Shown here: positions 1-8,368 of the stretch, piece by piece
How positions within the stretch are numbered: position 1 is the stretch's first letter
Layout of the letters: each line of letters opens with the position of its first letter
Origin: Caryophanales bacterium UBA2298
Lineage (GTDB): Bacteria > Bacillota_I > Bacilli_A > Izemoplasmatales > Hujiaoplasmataceae
NCBI GenBank assembly: GCA_002345425.1
Contig: DDWA01000031.1
Span: 1 to 29,484 of the forward strand
Direction: 5' to 3'
DNA length: 29,484 nt
Program-made: the position numbers and the translations under genes
Notes under the pieces: generated by a model
Told to the model about the DNA's origin: nothing
The model's input: the letters and a program-made list of their open reading frames with translations, nothing else
The model's database searches: none

Positions 1-216
1 AAAGATCCAACACCTTCCTGTTTTTTCCTGATTGGCTACCGGTAATGTTTTTATTTCCTTGGAAAACTTAAAAGAAGTGAAAGGAACACTTTCTTGTTTC
101 AAAGCGATTGTTTGTAACTCGTTTTTAGTTAAGGCTCTCTTTAATACCAAGTTAGCAATATCTTCATTGTATACTTTTTCCCAAGACTCAAGTAAATTTA
201 AATCAATTGATTTCAT
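1..216 (-). CDS. pepC: Aminopeptidase C / bleomycin hydrolase family (C1B cysteine peptidase), 5' part only
   Basis: This is the N-terminal 72 residues of a cytoplasmic papain-fold aminopeptidase, which normally forms a hexameric barrel and trims peptides from the N-terminus. The gene runs off the left edge of the window. The translation begins MKSIDLNLLESWEK. Near residues 60-72 it shows PVANQEKTGRCWIF, which matches the family's conserved NQ...GRCW motif. The Cys at residue 69 (codon 10-12) would be the catalytic nucleophile and the Gln at residue 63 the oxyanion-hole residue. The ATG at 214-216 is preceded by an AAGGAG-type SD at 225-230. It starts 23 nt after the remains of the MATE gene on the same strand, so it may be cotranscribed with it. 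An intracellular peptidase fits the peptide importer elsewhere in the window. The His and Asn of the triad lie outside the window. The family call is firm; the pepC symbol follows Firmicutes usage. Confidence 0.85.
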   Translation of the reverse strand, partial: MKSIDLNLLESWEKVYNEDIANLVLKRALTKNELQTIALKQESVPFTSFKFSKEIKTLPVANQEKTGRCWIF

Positions 217-238
217 ATCTAACTCTCCTTTTATTTAT

Positions 239-1641
239 TTAAGCCAAATTTACGTTAGCTGGTATTTTGGCTGCTAAGTCTCTCATTTCATACTTAAACA
301 CTATATAAGATATAAATCCCGCAATCAAGTCAGCTGTAACAAAAGTATACCATACACCATTTATACCCCATAAATATGTAAATAAAAATACTAAAGGTAA
401 AAACAAGATGAACTTTCTTGACATCGCTACTAAAAATGCTCTAACAGGATATCCCATTGCTTGATAAACACTTGATAAAATTACTTGAAAACTGGTCATA
501 AGAAACCCAATGTTGACAATTCCAAGCGGCATTGGACCATCAGTCATAAAAATAGGATTTTGTTCTTCAGAAAACAATAAGAAGAGCTGTTTAGCAAAGA
601 TTAATGAAAATGCCAGAGCGCTAACAAAATATATGATCATTAGTTTTTTGGCATAAGCTATAACATCATACAATCTTTGATATAATTTTGCCCCAAAATT
701 ATAGCCAGCTATTGGCTGCAAGTCTTGAACTAATCCAAAACCTCGCATCAGTAAAAACATCAACAAACGATTAACCACACCAAAAATAGAAATATAAATT
801 TCTGGTTCTATTGTATTGGTGCATATTTTTTTATTAAGTTATTAACAACAATAACCAAAACTGCACCTAATGCATTTCTAATAAATGAAGGAAAACCAAT
901 AGCGGTGATTTCTCCAACCATACCCATATCTACTTCGTGCAATTTTCTTAAAATTTATATTAAGGTTAGAATTGCTAGAAATAGAAGCTGAGAATATATA
1001 TATGACGGAAGCTGTTTTAGCTATAATGGTCGCAATTGCGGCTCCTTTTACATCTAAATCTAAACCCCATTCAAAAATAAATATTGGAGCTAAAATGATA
1101 TTTACTCCAGCACCAATAACCATTGAAATCATAGCTATTTTAGCCCTTCCTTCAGTTCTAGCCAAATTGTTAAAAATGACCGATAACGTAAAGAAAATCA
1201 AGCCAATTAAGATATAAAACAAATAATCATGTGCATAATGAATGTTACCTTCTCTGGCTCCAAAAAATATAGTAACTCATCCAAAAAATCAATCCCAATG
1301 TAGCTATTACACCCGAAATAACAATACCTATTAAAATAGCTGTGTTGAGGCTTATTCTCATTGTGTCTTTATCATTTCGACCATAAGCTCGTGAAAAGAT
1401 TGAAGAAGCTCCTATACCAATCATTAAGCCAAAAGCCATTACAATCATTTGAACAGGATTTGCAATAGATAATGCTCCAATCGCAATATCACCGGCACCT
1501 CTTCCAACAAAGATAGTATCTACTAGATTATATAAAGCAGTCATAATCATAGCAAATGTGGCTGGAATTGATAAATTAATTAAAGCTCTTTTTACATTGG
1601 TTTTTTCTAATAATCCTGATCTAGCCTGATCTATGTTCCAC
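239..1641 (-). pseudogene. MATE-family multidrug/Na+ exporter, multiply frameshifted
   Basis: Three consecutive reading-frame blocks (about 1640-1285, 1280-950 and 820-239) join into one MATE antiporter of usual length (~450 residues, 12 TM). Recognisable pieces are LYNLVDTIFVG in the first block, FGAREGNIHYA at the first join, GFPSFIRNALG in the third quarter and LQPIAGYNFGAK in the last block. Visible lesions are: a 9-bp repeat at 10-bp period (1615-1623 and 1625-1633) that throws the putative GTG start at 1639-1641 out of frame; a shift at the A6 run 1283-1288; a shift between about 941 and 957; and a shift at the T7 run 826-832. Deleting 10 bp of the repeat restores an N-terminus MEHRSGLLEKTNVKRALI, in frame with the rest. 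Four lesions point to a decayed gene. The homopolymer ones could be sequencing error, but the 10-bp duplication could not easily be. The substrate cannot be told. Confidence 0.85.
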
Positions 1642-1654
1642 CTCAGTTAAAAAT

Positions 1655-1663
1655 ATTATAGCA
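1655..1663 (-). promoter_or_regulatory. Extended -10 promoter element of the MATE gene
   Basis: The minus strand reads TGCTATAAT, a perfect extended -10 element (TGn plus TATAAT). No good -35 box lies 17 bp upstream. Transcription would start only about 8 nt before the GTG that probably opened the MATE gene, so the original mRNA may have been nearly leaderless. Confidence 0.5.
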
Positions 1664-1711
1664 AAATCAAACTTATAAATGAAATAAAACACTTAATATT
1701 TATTTGATTTT

Positions 1712-3316
1712 TTAACTAAATGGTTTAAATTTTTTAATAATAGCTTCCGCTGTTTTAATTCCATCTACTGCAGACGACATAATACCACCAGCATATCCAG
1801 CGCCTTCACCCATTGGAAAAACACCTTTAATAGTCGCCTCAAAATCCTCATCCCGAACTATTCTTATCGGTGATGATGATCTTGTTTCAATTCCGGTCAA
1901 AACAGCGTCATCCATAGCGAAACCTTTGATTTTGTTATTAAAATCTAATAATGCCTTTTTTAAAGTGTTTGTTATAAATTTTGGTAAGAGTTTATTAAAA
2001 TCTACGAATGTTATACCCGGCCTATAAGTTGATAGAACACTACCTAATTTATTACTTAATCTATCATTTAAAAAATCGCCTACTAATTGTGAAGGAGCAT
2101 TATAATTTTTTCCACCAATATCAAATGCCATTTGCTCTAGTTGCCTTTGAAAGTACATCCCTGCTAAAACATGGTCAGATGTGAAATCGTCTGTTGTAAC
2201 ATTAACTAATAAAGCTGAATTAGCATTAACATTATCGCGCTTGCTTTTGCTCATACCATTAGTAACTACTCCACCTTCTTCAGAAGTCCCACACATTACA
2301 TATCCTCCAGGACACATGCAAAATGTATATGCGCTTCTTCCGCTTTTATCATGATATGATAATTTATAATCAGCCGCTTTTAAACTAGGATGGTTTGAAA
2401 AACTTCCGTATTGAGACTCATTAATTAATGATTGTGGATGTTCAATTCTCACTCCAACTGCAAATGGTTTTCTCGTTAAAACAAAACCTTTATTATTAAT
2501 TAATTCAAATGTGTTTCTAGAACTATGCCCTATACCTAGAAGAACTACGTTGGTTTTAATTATTTCTGAATTATTTATCTCGATTCCAATTAATCGGTTA
2601 TTTTCAATTATAAAATCGGTCAATTGACAATCGAACCTTACTTCTCCACCATATCCAATAATTTCTTTTCTGATTGATTTAATAACTTCTTTTAATTTAT
2701 CCGTTCCAACATGAGGTTTGTTGACATACATTATTTCTGGATTTGCACCGTGATTAACTAGATTTTCAATAACAAAACGACACCTCAAATCATTAATCGA
2801 AGTAGTTAATTTACCATCAGAATATGTCCCGGCACCACCTTCACCGAATTGAATAGAACTTTTTTTTTCAAAATTTCTAGAAGCAATAAAATCTAAAAAT
2901 CTTTCATCTCTACTATCAATATCTAGTCCCATTTCAATTATAAGCGGATTATATCCCCTTTTAGCTAACAGTAAAGCTGCAAAGATTCCAGATGGCCCAA
3001 ATCCAACTACTATCGGACGATCTTTTAAAACTTTTTCTCCAGAAGAAATATCTTCATATTTTAGATTAGGAGTATAGCTAATATGTTTGTCTTTTAGCCG
3101 TATAACCTTTTTTTCGTCTTCAATAGAAAAATCAACGGTGTAAACAAAACTAATGCTATTTTTCTTTCTAGCATCAATTGCTTTCTTAAAGATAATCAAC
3201 TCTTTTATATTGTCGATACGGTACTTATTCTTTAAATATTTCTTTATATTTTTTAATTCAGATTCAAAATTAACAGCTTCATCTAATGATAATTTGACTT
3301 CAGTTACTCTAATCAT
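1712..3316 (-). CDS. FAD-dependent dehydrogenase-like protein (COG2509 type)
   Basis: This is a 534-residue cytoplasmic flavoprotein of the uncharacterised NAD(P)/FAD-dependent oxidoreductase family (COG2509). An N-terminal cap of about 95 residues precedes the dinucleotide-binding motif VVGFGPSGIFAA (near residue 105), followed by IQFGEGGAGTYSDGKL. The C-terminus has GEGAGYAGGIMSSAVDGI, typical of FAD proteins of this group. The length is normal. Candidate starts are GTG 3325, ATG 3322 and ATG 3316. I chose 3316 because the AAGAG upstream is then 8 nt away and family members usually begin MIRV-like. The start overlaps the end of the neighbouring flavoprotein gene by 8 nt, so the two are translationally coupled. 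The substrate is unknown. There is no clear terminator after the stop, and an AT-only hairpin at 1663-1711 lacks a U-tract. Confidence 0.85.
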   Translation of the reverse strand: MIRVTEVKLSLDEAVNFESELKNIKKYLKNKYRIDNIKELIIFKKAIDARKKNSISFVYTVDFSIEDEKKVIRLKDKHISYTPNLKYEDISSGEKVLKDRPIVVGFGPSGIFAALLLAKRGYNPLIIEMGLDIDSRDERFLDFIASRNFEKKSSIQFGEGGAGTYSDGKLTTSINDLRCRFVIENLVNHGANPEIMYVNKPHVGTDKLKEVIKSIRKEIIGYGGEVRFDCQLTDFIIENNRLIGIEINNSEIIKTNVVLLGIGHSSRNTFELINNKGFVLTRKPFAVGVRIEHPQSLINESQYGSFSNHPSLKAADYKLSYHDKSGRSAYTFCMCPGGYVMCGTSEEGGVVTNGMSKSKRDNVNANSALLVNVTTDDFTSDHVLAGMYFQRQLEQMAFDIGGKNYNAPSQLVGDFLNDRLSNKLGSVLSTYRPGITFVDFNKLLPKFITNTLKKALLDFNNKIKGFAMDDAVLTGIETRSSSPIRIVRDEDFEATIKGVFPMGEGAGYAGGIMSSAVDGIKTAEAIIKKFKPFS

Positions 3317-4538
3317 TTTCATCACTCTTACTAGCGCGCTTACCAGCTACATATCCGCTTGACCACGCCCATTGTAAATTATAACCGCCACATCTTCCGT
3401 CTATATCAAGAATCTCTCCAGCAAAATATAATCCTTTAATAATTTTTGATTCCAAAGTAAGATTATCAACATCATCTAAGTTAATTCCGCCTGCAGTTAC
3501 TTGCGATTCTTCGAATCCTAAGCTTCCTTTTATCACGAAACGCCAGTCATAGAGTAAATCAATAAGTTTATATATATTCTTCTTAGGTATCTCATTTACT
3601 AAAAGATTCACTTTTTCTATCTCAGCTTCTTTTATTAAAACATTAATGAATCTCTTGTTTAACAAACCTATAAGGCCTTGCCCAATTTCTTTTTCTCCTG
3701 CATTCTCAAAACGTTCAATAACTTTTGATTTTGAAACGTTTTGAATCAGTATTACTTTTAATGCTGGCTTTTTATTCAAATTAATTAGTTCGTTAGCTTT
3801 TCTACTTAATTCAAGAATTGTTGGTCCGCTTATGCCATAATTGGTAAACAAAATATCCCCGTTTTCCGATTGTATTACTTCATTATCCAACATCAAATCA
3901 ACTTGACTATTTATTTTAACTCCTGATAGTTGTTTTAAATAAGGTGATTCCAACTTTAACTTGACTAAAGCCGGGAAAATATGGGTTATATTATGACCTA
4001 AGCGTTCAACTATCTCATACCCAGAACCATTGCTGCCAGTAAGCGGCATGGAACTTCCGCCTACACAAAAAATAACTCTTTTAGCAAAATATTTTTTTCC
4101 TTCAACTGTATTTATTGCGAAAACATCTTTATTTTTAGTTATGTTCATTACTGCTTGATTTAGTTCTATTTTAATATTCCTTTTATTTAATTCATACAAA
4201 AATACATCTAAGAAACTAGATGCTTGTTCACTCATAGGGTAAGTTTTACCATCATTTTCTATTTTCGGTACAATTCCTAAGGATTCAAAATAATCAACTG
4301 TTTCTTGTGGACCAAATTTTGATAAAACTTTTTCAACAAAATCTGGTTTGTTATAATCGTTCTTCGTCAGTAAAACATTAGTATAATTACATCTACCATT
4401 ACCAGTAACTAATATTTTCTTTCCTATTCTATTATTTTTCTCTAAAATAATAGGCATTATACCATTTTCATTAGCGCTTAAAGCAGCCATTAAACCGCTT
4501 GCTCCAGCGCCAATAATGATTAAATCATTTTCCTTCAT
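3309..4538 (-). CDS. NAD(P)/FAD-dependent oxidoreductase, HI0933/YhiN/BaiN family
   Basis: This 409-residue flavoprotein is of the HI0933-like family (COG2081), often auto-named 'aminoacetone oxidase family FAD-binding enzyme'. It includes BaiN, proposed to act in bile-acid dehydroxylation. The FAD-binding GAGASGLMAA lies at residues 8-17, followed by the family hallmark KILVTGNGRCNYTN and the C-terminal GRCGGYNLQWAWSSGY motif. A GTG 15 nt upstream (4551-4553) is in frame. I prefer ATG 4536-4538 because an AAGGTG SD sits 6 nt before it and the protein then begins MKENDLIIIGAG, the usual family start. It is the first gene of a two-flavoprotein operon led by the extended -10 at 4564-4572. Known substrates vary within the family, so no reaction is assigned. 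Confidence 0.88.
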   Translation of the reverse strand: MKENDLIIIGAGASGLMAALSANENGIMPIILEKNNRIGKKILVTGNGRCNYTNVLLTKNDYNKPDFVEKVLSKFGPQETVDYFESLGIVPKIENDGKTYPMSEQASSFLDVFLYELNKRNIKIELNQAVMNITKNKDVFAINTVEGKKYFAKRVIFCVGGSSMPLTGSNGSGYEIVERLGHNITHIFPALVKLKLESPYLKQLSGVKINSQVDLMLDNEVIQSENGDILFTNYGISGPTILELSRKANELINLNKKPALKVILIQNVSKSKVIERFENAGEKEIGQGLIGLLNKRFINVLIKEAEIEKVNLLVNEIPKKNIYKLIDLLYDWRFVIKGSLGFEESQVTAGGINLDDVDNLTLESKIIKGLYFAGEILDIDGRCGGYNLQWAWSSGYVAGKRASKSDEND

Positions 4539-4563
4539 CTTTGTCACCTTCACTCATATAAAA

Positions 4564-4572
4564 ATTATACCA
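4564..4572 (-). promoter_or_regulatory. Extended -10 promoter for the flavoprotein pair
   Basis: The minus strand reads TGGTATAAT about 25 nt upstream of the ATG at 4538. The TGn extension compensates for the lack of a recognisable -35 hexamer. Confidence 0.55.
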
Positions 4573-4608
4573 TAAAATTTATTTCTAAAAATAGAGAATA
4601 GAAAAAGA

Positions 4609-4632
4609 AAAGACTTGCTAATACAAGTCTTT
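4609..4632 (-). terminator. Rho-independent terminator of the PAS-GGDEF operon
   Basis: A 9-bp stem (AAAGACTTG 4609-4617 with CAAGTCTTT 4624-4632) has a 6-nt loop and is followed on the minus strand by TTTTCTTTTT. The stem overlaps the TAA stop of the upstream gene (4631-4633). Confidence 0.8.
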
Positions 4633-5533
4633 ATTCAACTATTTCATAATAAATGGAATTTCTTTTGTTTTTTGCTCGATACATATTACGATCGGCAATT
4701 GAGATTAAATTATCAATTGTTTTATTTTTATACCCTTGGAATAATGTTACGCCAATACTTACAGTCAGTGATGTTGTTTGGTTGTAATTTAAGAACTGAT
4801 TCTCACTGACTTTTATCCTAATTTTTTCTGCTTCTTGTTTAATGGCTTCTTCGGTGATATAAGAATAAAAAACGATAAATTCATCGCCGCCATATCTTCC
4901 TAATAAAGCAGATTCGTCGAGATTTTTACTCAGAAAATCAGCAAAATCTTTCAAGATATAATCTCCTTTTATATGTCCAAATGTGTCATTAATCTCTTTA
5001 AAATAATCAATGTCTAATAAAAGAAAACCAGAAGTTCTTTCGTCATCATTGTTCTCGATAAAATCAGTAACTTCTTTTATAAATCCTCTACGATTTAAAA
5101 CACCAGTGACATAGTCGTGAGTAGCAAGAAATTCATTATCTGCTTTCGCCCTAATTAAAGTTTTTTCGCTTTCTTTAGCTTCAGTCAAATCTCTAATAAT
5201 CGTAACGGTCCAAGCATTGTTCTTTTTATCTTTAAAAACTGATGATGTTACAATCGCAGGAAAAGGTATTTGATTTCTTCTTAAAAAAGTCAATTCAGCT
5301 TTTACATACCCAAATTGTTCTCGATACCTTATTGCTTCTTGTAAACGAGAGTCATTAGTGTCAATAAGACCATTTCTTCCTATATTAATAATTTCGTCTT
5401 CAGTCATATCAAACATTTTACATGCAGAATCATTTGCCCTATGAATTCTTCCGTCAGGGCTAGTAAGCAAAATCGCATCTAGACTATGATCAAAGATCAT
5501 CTTGTAGAATTCTTTGTTTTTATCAGCCTTCAT
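4631..5533 (-). CDS. PAS-GGDEF diguanylate cyclase
   Basis: This predicted cytoplasmic sensor enzyme of 300 residues would make cyclic di-GMP from two GTP. A PAS domain spans residues ~7-118 (DHSLDAILLTSPDGRIHRAN). A short helix (AKESEKTLIRAKADNEF) then leads to a GGDEF domain at ~137-300. The active motif YGGDEF is intact (GGDEF at 215-219), as are the metal/GTP features LLDIDYFKEINDTFGH. The product-inhibition I-site, normally RxxD at a fixed distance before GGDEF, reads DESA here, so allosteric feedback is probably absent. A TTG at 5590 is in frame. I chose the ATG at 5531-5533 because AGGAGC (5539-5544) is well spaced from it. There is no TM segment. The gene lies 62 nt downstream of the membrane-protein gene, apparently in one operon, which suggests a membrane receptor/cyclase pair. 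Confidence 0.88.
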   Translation of the reverse strand: MKADKNKEFYKMIFDHSLDAILLTSPDGRIHRANDSACKMFDMTEDEIINIGRNGLIDTNDSRLQEAIRYREQFGYVKAELTFLRRNQIPFPAIVTSSVFKDKKNNAWTVTIIRDLTEAKESEKTLIRAKADNEFLATHDYVTGVLNRRGFIKEVTDFIENNDDERTSGFLLLDIDYFKEINDTFGHIKGDYILKDFADFLSKNLDESALLGRYGGDEFIVFYSYITEEAIKQEAEKIRIKVSENQFLNYNQTTSLTVSIGVTLFQGYKNKTIDNLISIADRNMYRAKNKRNSIYYEIVE

Positions 5534-5594
5534 AAATTGCTCCTGTTTATATTCATATATTGATTTTACCTTTTTTTTTAATAAGTGCAACAGT

Positions 5595-6590
5595 TTAACT
5601 TAATTTATTCATTATTAATAGAGGTTTAATAAATTTCTCAAAAAACTTATTTATACCTACATAGATAATGACACTAATCAAAGCCGAAAGTCCCATCTTC
5701 CCACCAAAACCATTATAAAAATTAAAGAAAGTAAAAAATATTATTGATAAGATTAACCCTATAAATAGCCCTGAATAAAAATTAGGAATAACATTTTTAC
5801 TGGACATTCCGACGAAACTGGCTGTGAAGAAAACTCCGGAATAAATTAACATCGATGGAAAGATTAAACTAACTAAACCTATTACCAAACTGGGAACAGC
5901 TGAGGAAATTATAGACGATTGATTTAATTTATGTTGAATCAAATAAGGGATTATTACACCCATTATTGAAAACACTATAATTACCCAGATATTAAATGTT
6001 TCAAAAGTTGGCAATTCGGTTTTATTGAAAATCAACACCGTTATTGTTGTTGAGACAAATGCAATAGTCCCTAATCGACCTCCATAACCATCAAATATTG
6101 TTTTTACAAACAGGTACACTACCGCGCAGATTAAAGCTAAAACAATAATTTCATAATGATTTAATATTTGAGATGAAGTCATTCCGGCAAAAGAGCCGCA
6201 ATAAATTGCCATTGCGTGTTTCTTAAATAAAAAATATCCTAAAATTCCAACTCCCGCAGATGTTATGACTGTGGAAACAGAAAATAAAAAGGTAAGTTCA
6301 TAAGTTACCACAACACCTAGAGCAGCAAATATTAAATCAAAATCCTTTATACTAATCTTATAATTATTACTGGATGTAATTTGTGCAGAGATAAAGATAA
6401 TTCCTATAATAAATAGTATAAAAATAAGTCCGGATAATAAATATCCACTTAAAGTATCAGAATTAAAGAAAACATTCGCTAAGGTATAAATAATAAAAAC
6501 AGATAAAATCCAAAATATCACTAGTTTTTGATTACGGTTTAAATATTTATTAATGTGTTTTTTTCCAATTTTGTTATCTACATTATCCAT
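5595..6590 (-). CDS. Polytopic membrane protein with internal duplication, unknown family
   Basis: I do not recognise this 331-residue protein. It has a basic N-terminus of about 20 residues and then ~9-10 hydrophobic segments. Two halves share a pattern. Unit 1 has GSFAGMTS (132-139) and FDGYGGRLG (166-174). Unit 2 has ASFVGMSS (257-264) and YNGFGGKMG (292-300). The spacing between the two motifs is almost the same in each (36 and 37 residues). Such tandem repeats are typical of transporters and channels, where the Gly-rich re-entrant parts line a pore. The start ATG has GGGAG 8 nt upstream. It is the first gene of an operon with the PAS-GGDEF gene, so it may sense or import a signal for it. 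Function is not assigned. Confidence 0.75.
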   Translation of the reverse strand: MDNVDNKIGKKHINKYLNRNQKLVIFWILSVFIIYTLANVFFNSDTLSGYLLSGLIFILFIIGIIFISAQITSSNNYKISIKDFDLIFAALGVVVTYELTFLFSVSTVITSAGVGILGYFLFKKHAMAIYCGSFAGMTSSQILNHYEIIVLALICAVVYLFVKTIFDGYGGRLGTIAFVSTTITVLIFNKTELPTFETFNIWVIIVFSIMGVIIPYLIQHKLNQSSIISSAVPSLVIGLVSLIFPSMLIYSGVFFTASFVGMSSKNVIPNFYSGLFIGLILSIIFFTFFNFYNGFGGKMGLSALISVIIYVGINKFFEKFIKPLLIMNKLS

Positions 6591-6611
6591 GCCATCAACT
6601 CCCGTTAATAA

Positions 6612-6620
6612 AGTATAACA
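6612..6620 (-). promoter_or_regulatory. Extended -10 element upstream of the membrane protein/PAS-GGDEF operon
   Basis: The minus strand reads TGTTATACT 22 nt before the ATG at 6590. No convincing -35 box is present, so this is a moderate call. Confidence 0.4.
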
Positions 6621-6658
6621 TGAATAATAATTATTTTTTAAAAAAAACGCTTAAAGAA

Positions 6659-6684
6659 AAGGTGTTGTCAATTTGACACACCTT
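6659..6684 (-). terminator. Terminator of the 7TM-GGDEF gene
   Basis: The arms AAGGTG/CACCTT and TGTCA/TGACA, separated by a one-base bulge, form an 11-bp hairpin directly after the stop codon. On the minus strand it is followed by TTTTC and, further on, a T8 run. Confidence 0.7.
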
Positions 6685-6686
6685 AC

Positions 6687-8212
6687 TTAAACTAACGATT
6701 TGAAAAACTTTTCTAAATTTTCCTTTGCTTCTTTTTTAGAAACTTTCATTGTATATTGGTTGGCATCCGCCTCAGTCATAACCCTTCTAAATGGTTTATT
6801 AGCATTATTGTTTTGTGCATAACCATATGAAAAACCTATATGTTTTAGCAAGTCATTATCGTGAGTCGATAGTTTTAAATCATAAATCATTTCTTCTATG
6901 TCATTCATATCCTTATTTATAGCAATGACTAAAAACTCATCTCCACCCATTCTAATAGGAATTACATTACCGTATTTATTAACTAATTCTTTTAAAGCAT
7001 TGGCAAATCTAATCAGCAATTTATCTCCAGCCTCGTGGCCTAAGTTAAGTAATCATTAAATAACTTAAGGCCATCGATATCAAACATAATTAGTGAATAA
7101 TTGCTGTAATTCGCCTCAATGTCAGCTTCAAGACTCTCAAAATAATTACGATTATATATCTTTGTCATTAAATCATAGGTCATGATATAGTTGATATCAT
7201 TAATATACTTTTGATTCTTCGTTTCATCATATAACAAATAGAATTTACCAGAACTTTTTAATAACGGTAAACTGATTAGTTTTTCCATCATGTGCAAATA
7301 TAACTTACCTTTATCATAAATATTATCCAATTCTTTTGATTCAGTATAAATTACAGCTTGATTTTCAACTATCTTTTTAAAGTCTTCAAAACTGATTTCT
7401 TGATCAATATCGATTGAAAACTTCTGAGTTAATTCCTTAGAAGCGGAAACGATGATACCTTTTTGGTCAACCAAAAGGTACATTTCTCTTAAGTTATCAA
7501 GAATTAGTTTGTTGCTGTTGACTTTTAAAATTAATTTTAAATCTCGCATATAAAATATCATATACAAAATTGTTGTCAAAACTACCAAAGCGATATATGT
7601 AGGATCAATTGGGAATTCTAAAATAAAAAGATGTATTACATTAGCCAAAACACCTAAAACTATACTTAGAACCATAATAACAAAAGGATATACATCACGA
7701 TCTTTTTGTAAATTCTTGAATAATCTAAATGAAATCGCAATCATCAATATAAAAAGTAAAGAATAACAAACTGCAGTATGAATATAAAAGAATAGCCCGT
7801 GATTGGCATGCCTAACTAACTCATAAGTTAATGATGGGTTGTAAGTGATTTCTAACACTAATTGATGATAATTATTAGTGTAAGACATTCCTGCATCGAT
7901 AACAAAGAATACCAGCATGGAATATAAAAGATATTTAGAGACGTTCTTTCCCAAATATCTCATTATTGCCAAAAATATTAATACTGTGAGGACAAAAATC
8001 AATGGATATACTGTTAATGAGGCATAATAAATAATCATAGAATTATTAGATATGTATCTTAATCCTGTAATTATTGTCCAAAAAAATAAAAAGATACTTA
8101 AATATTTAAAATAGTGATATTTCTTGCTTGTATCAAAAAAATCAAGTCTTGCTAACGGCAAAGCTGATAAAGTTGCAAGAAACATAAATAATAGCCATAA
8201 AAAGATGTTCAT
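6687..8212 (-). pseudogene. 7TM-sensor GGDEF diguanylate cyclase, frameshifted by a 5-bp tandem duplication
   Basis: The N-terminal ~225 residues hold seven hydrophobic segments like the 7TM region of membrane histidine kinases. A PAS-like linker (REMYLLVDQKGIIVSAS) and a GGDEF domain follow. The frame breaks inside the GGDEF domain. The first frame ends FDIDGLKLFNDYLT-stop near 7040 and the second continues from the equivalent of GHEAGDKLLIRFANAL to RMGGDEFLV and the end. On the plus strand TAAGT is present twice in tandem (7041-7050). Removing one copy restores FNDYLGHEAGDK, a perfect GGDEF-family join, and gives a 506-residue protein. The start ATG at 8210-8212 has AAGGTGG 7 nt upstream. 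The GGDEF motif itself is intact and the I-site position reads YGNV rather than RxxD. As it stands the product stops before the catalytic motif and should not make c-di-GMP. Confidence 0.88.
7041..7050. repeat. 5-bp tandem duplication TAAGT x2 (frameshift lesion)
   Basis: Two adjacent TAAGT units lie in the GGDEF coding region. The second unit breaks the reading frame exactly between the conserved ND and GH residues. It is not a homopolymer, so it is an unlikely sequencing artefact. Confidence 0.85.
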
Positions 8213-8314
8213 CTGATTTCCACCTTATAAAAACTTTTAATTATTTTATCATTTTTTATACTTTATACCAAGATGTCTAAAATAATAATGGATAACAATG
8301 GCTTAAAAATAATA

Positions 8315-8349
8315 AAAAGTCAAGGAATCGAAATAACTCCTTGACTTTT
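8315..8349 (-). terminator. Strong terminator of the RsgI-like lipoprotein gene
   Basis: A perfect 12-bp stem (AAAAGTCAAGGA 8315-8326 with TCCTTGACTTTT 8338-8349) encloses an 11-nt loop. On the minus strand it is followed by TTATTATTTTT. Confidence 0.85.
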
Positions 8350-8368
8350 GGGGAAAAAAATTTAAAAA

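Noticed and set aside
1632..1634. ATA as start codon of the MATE gene, mutated from ATG
   Set aside because: It is in frame but only 3 nt from the GAGGTGG. The 10-bp duplication explains the broken start better.
1663..1711. Terminator after the COG2509-type gene (AAAATCAAA/TTTGATTTT)
   Set aside because: The stem is almost only A-T with a 31-nt loop and no following U-tract on the minus strand.
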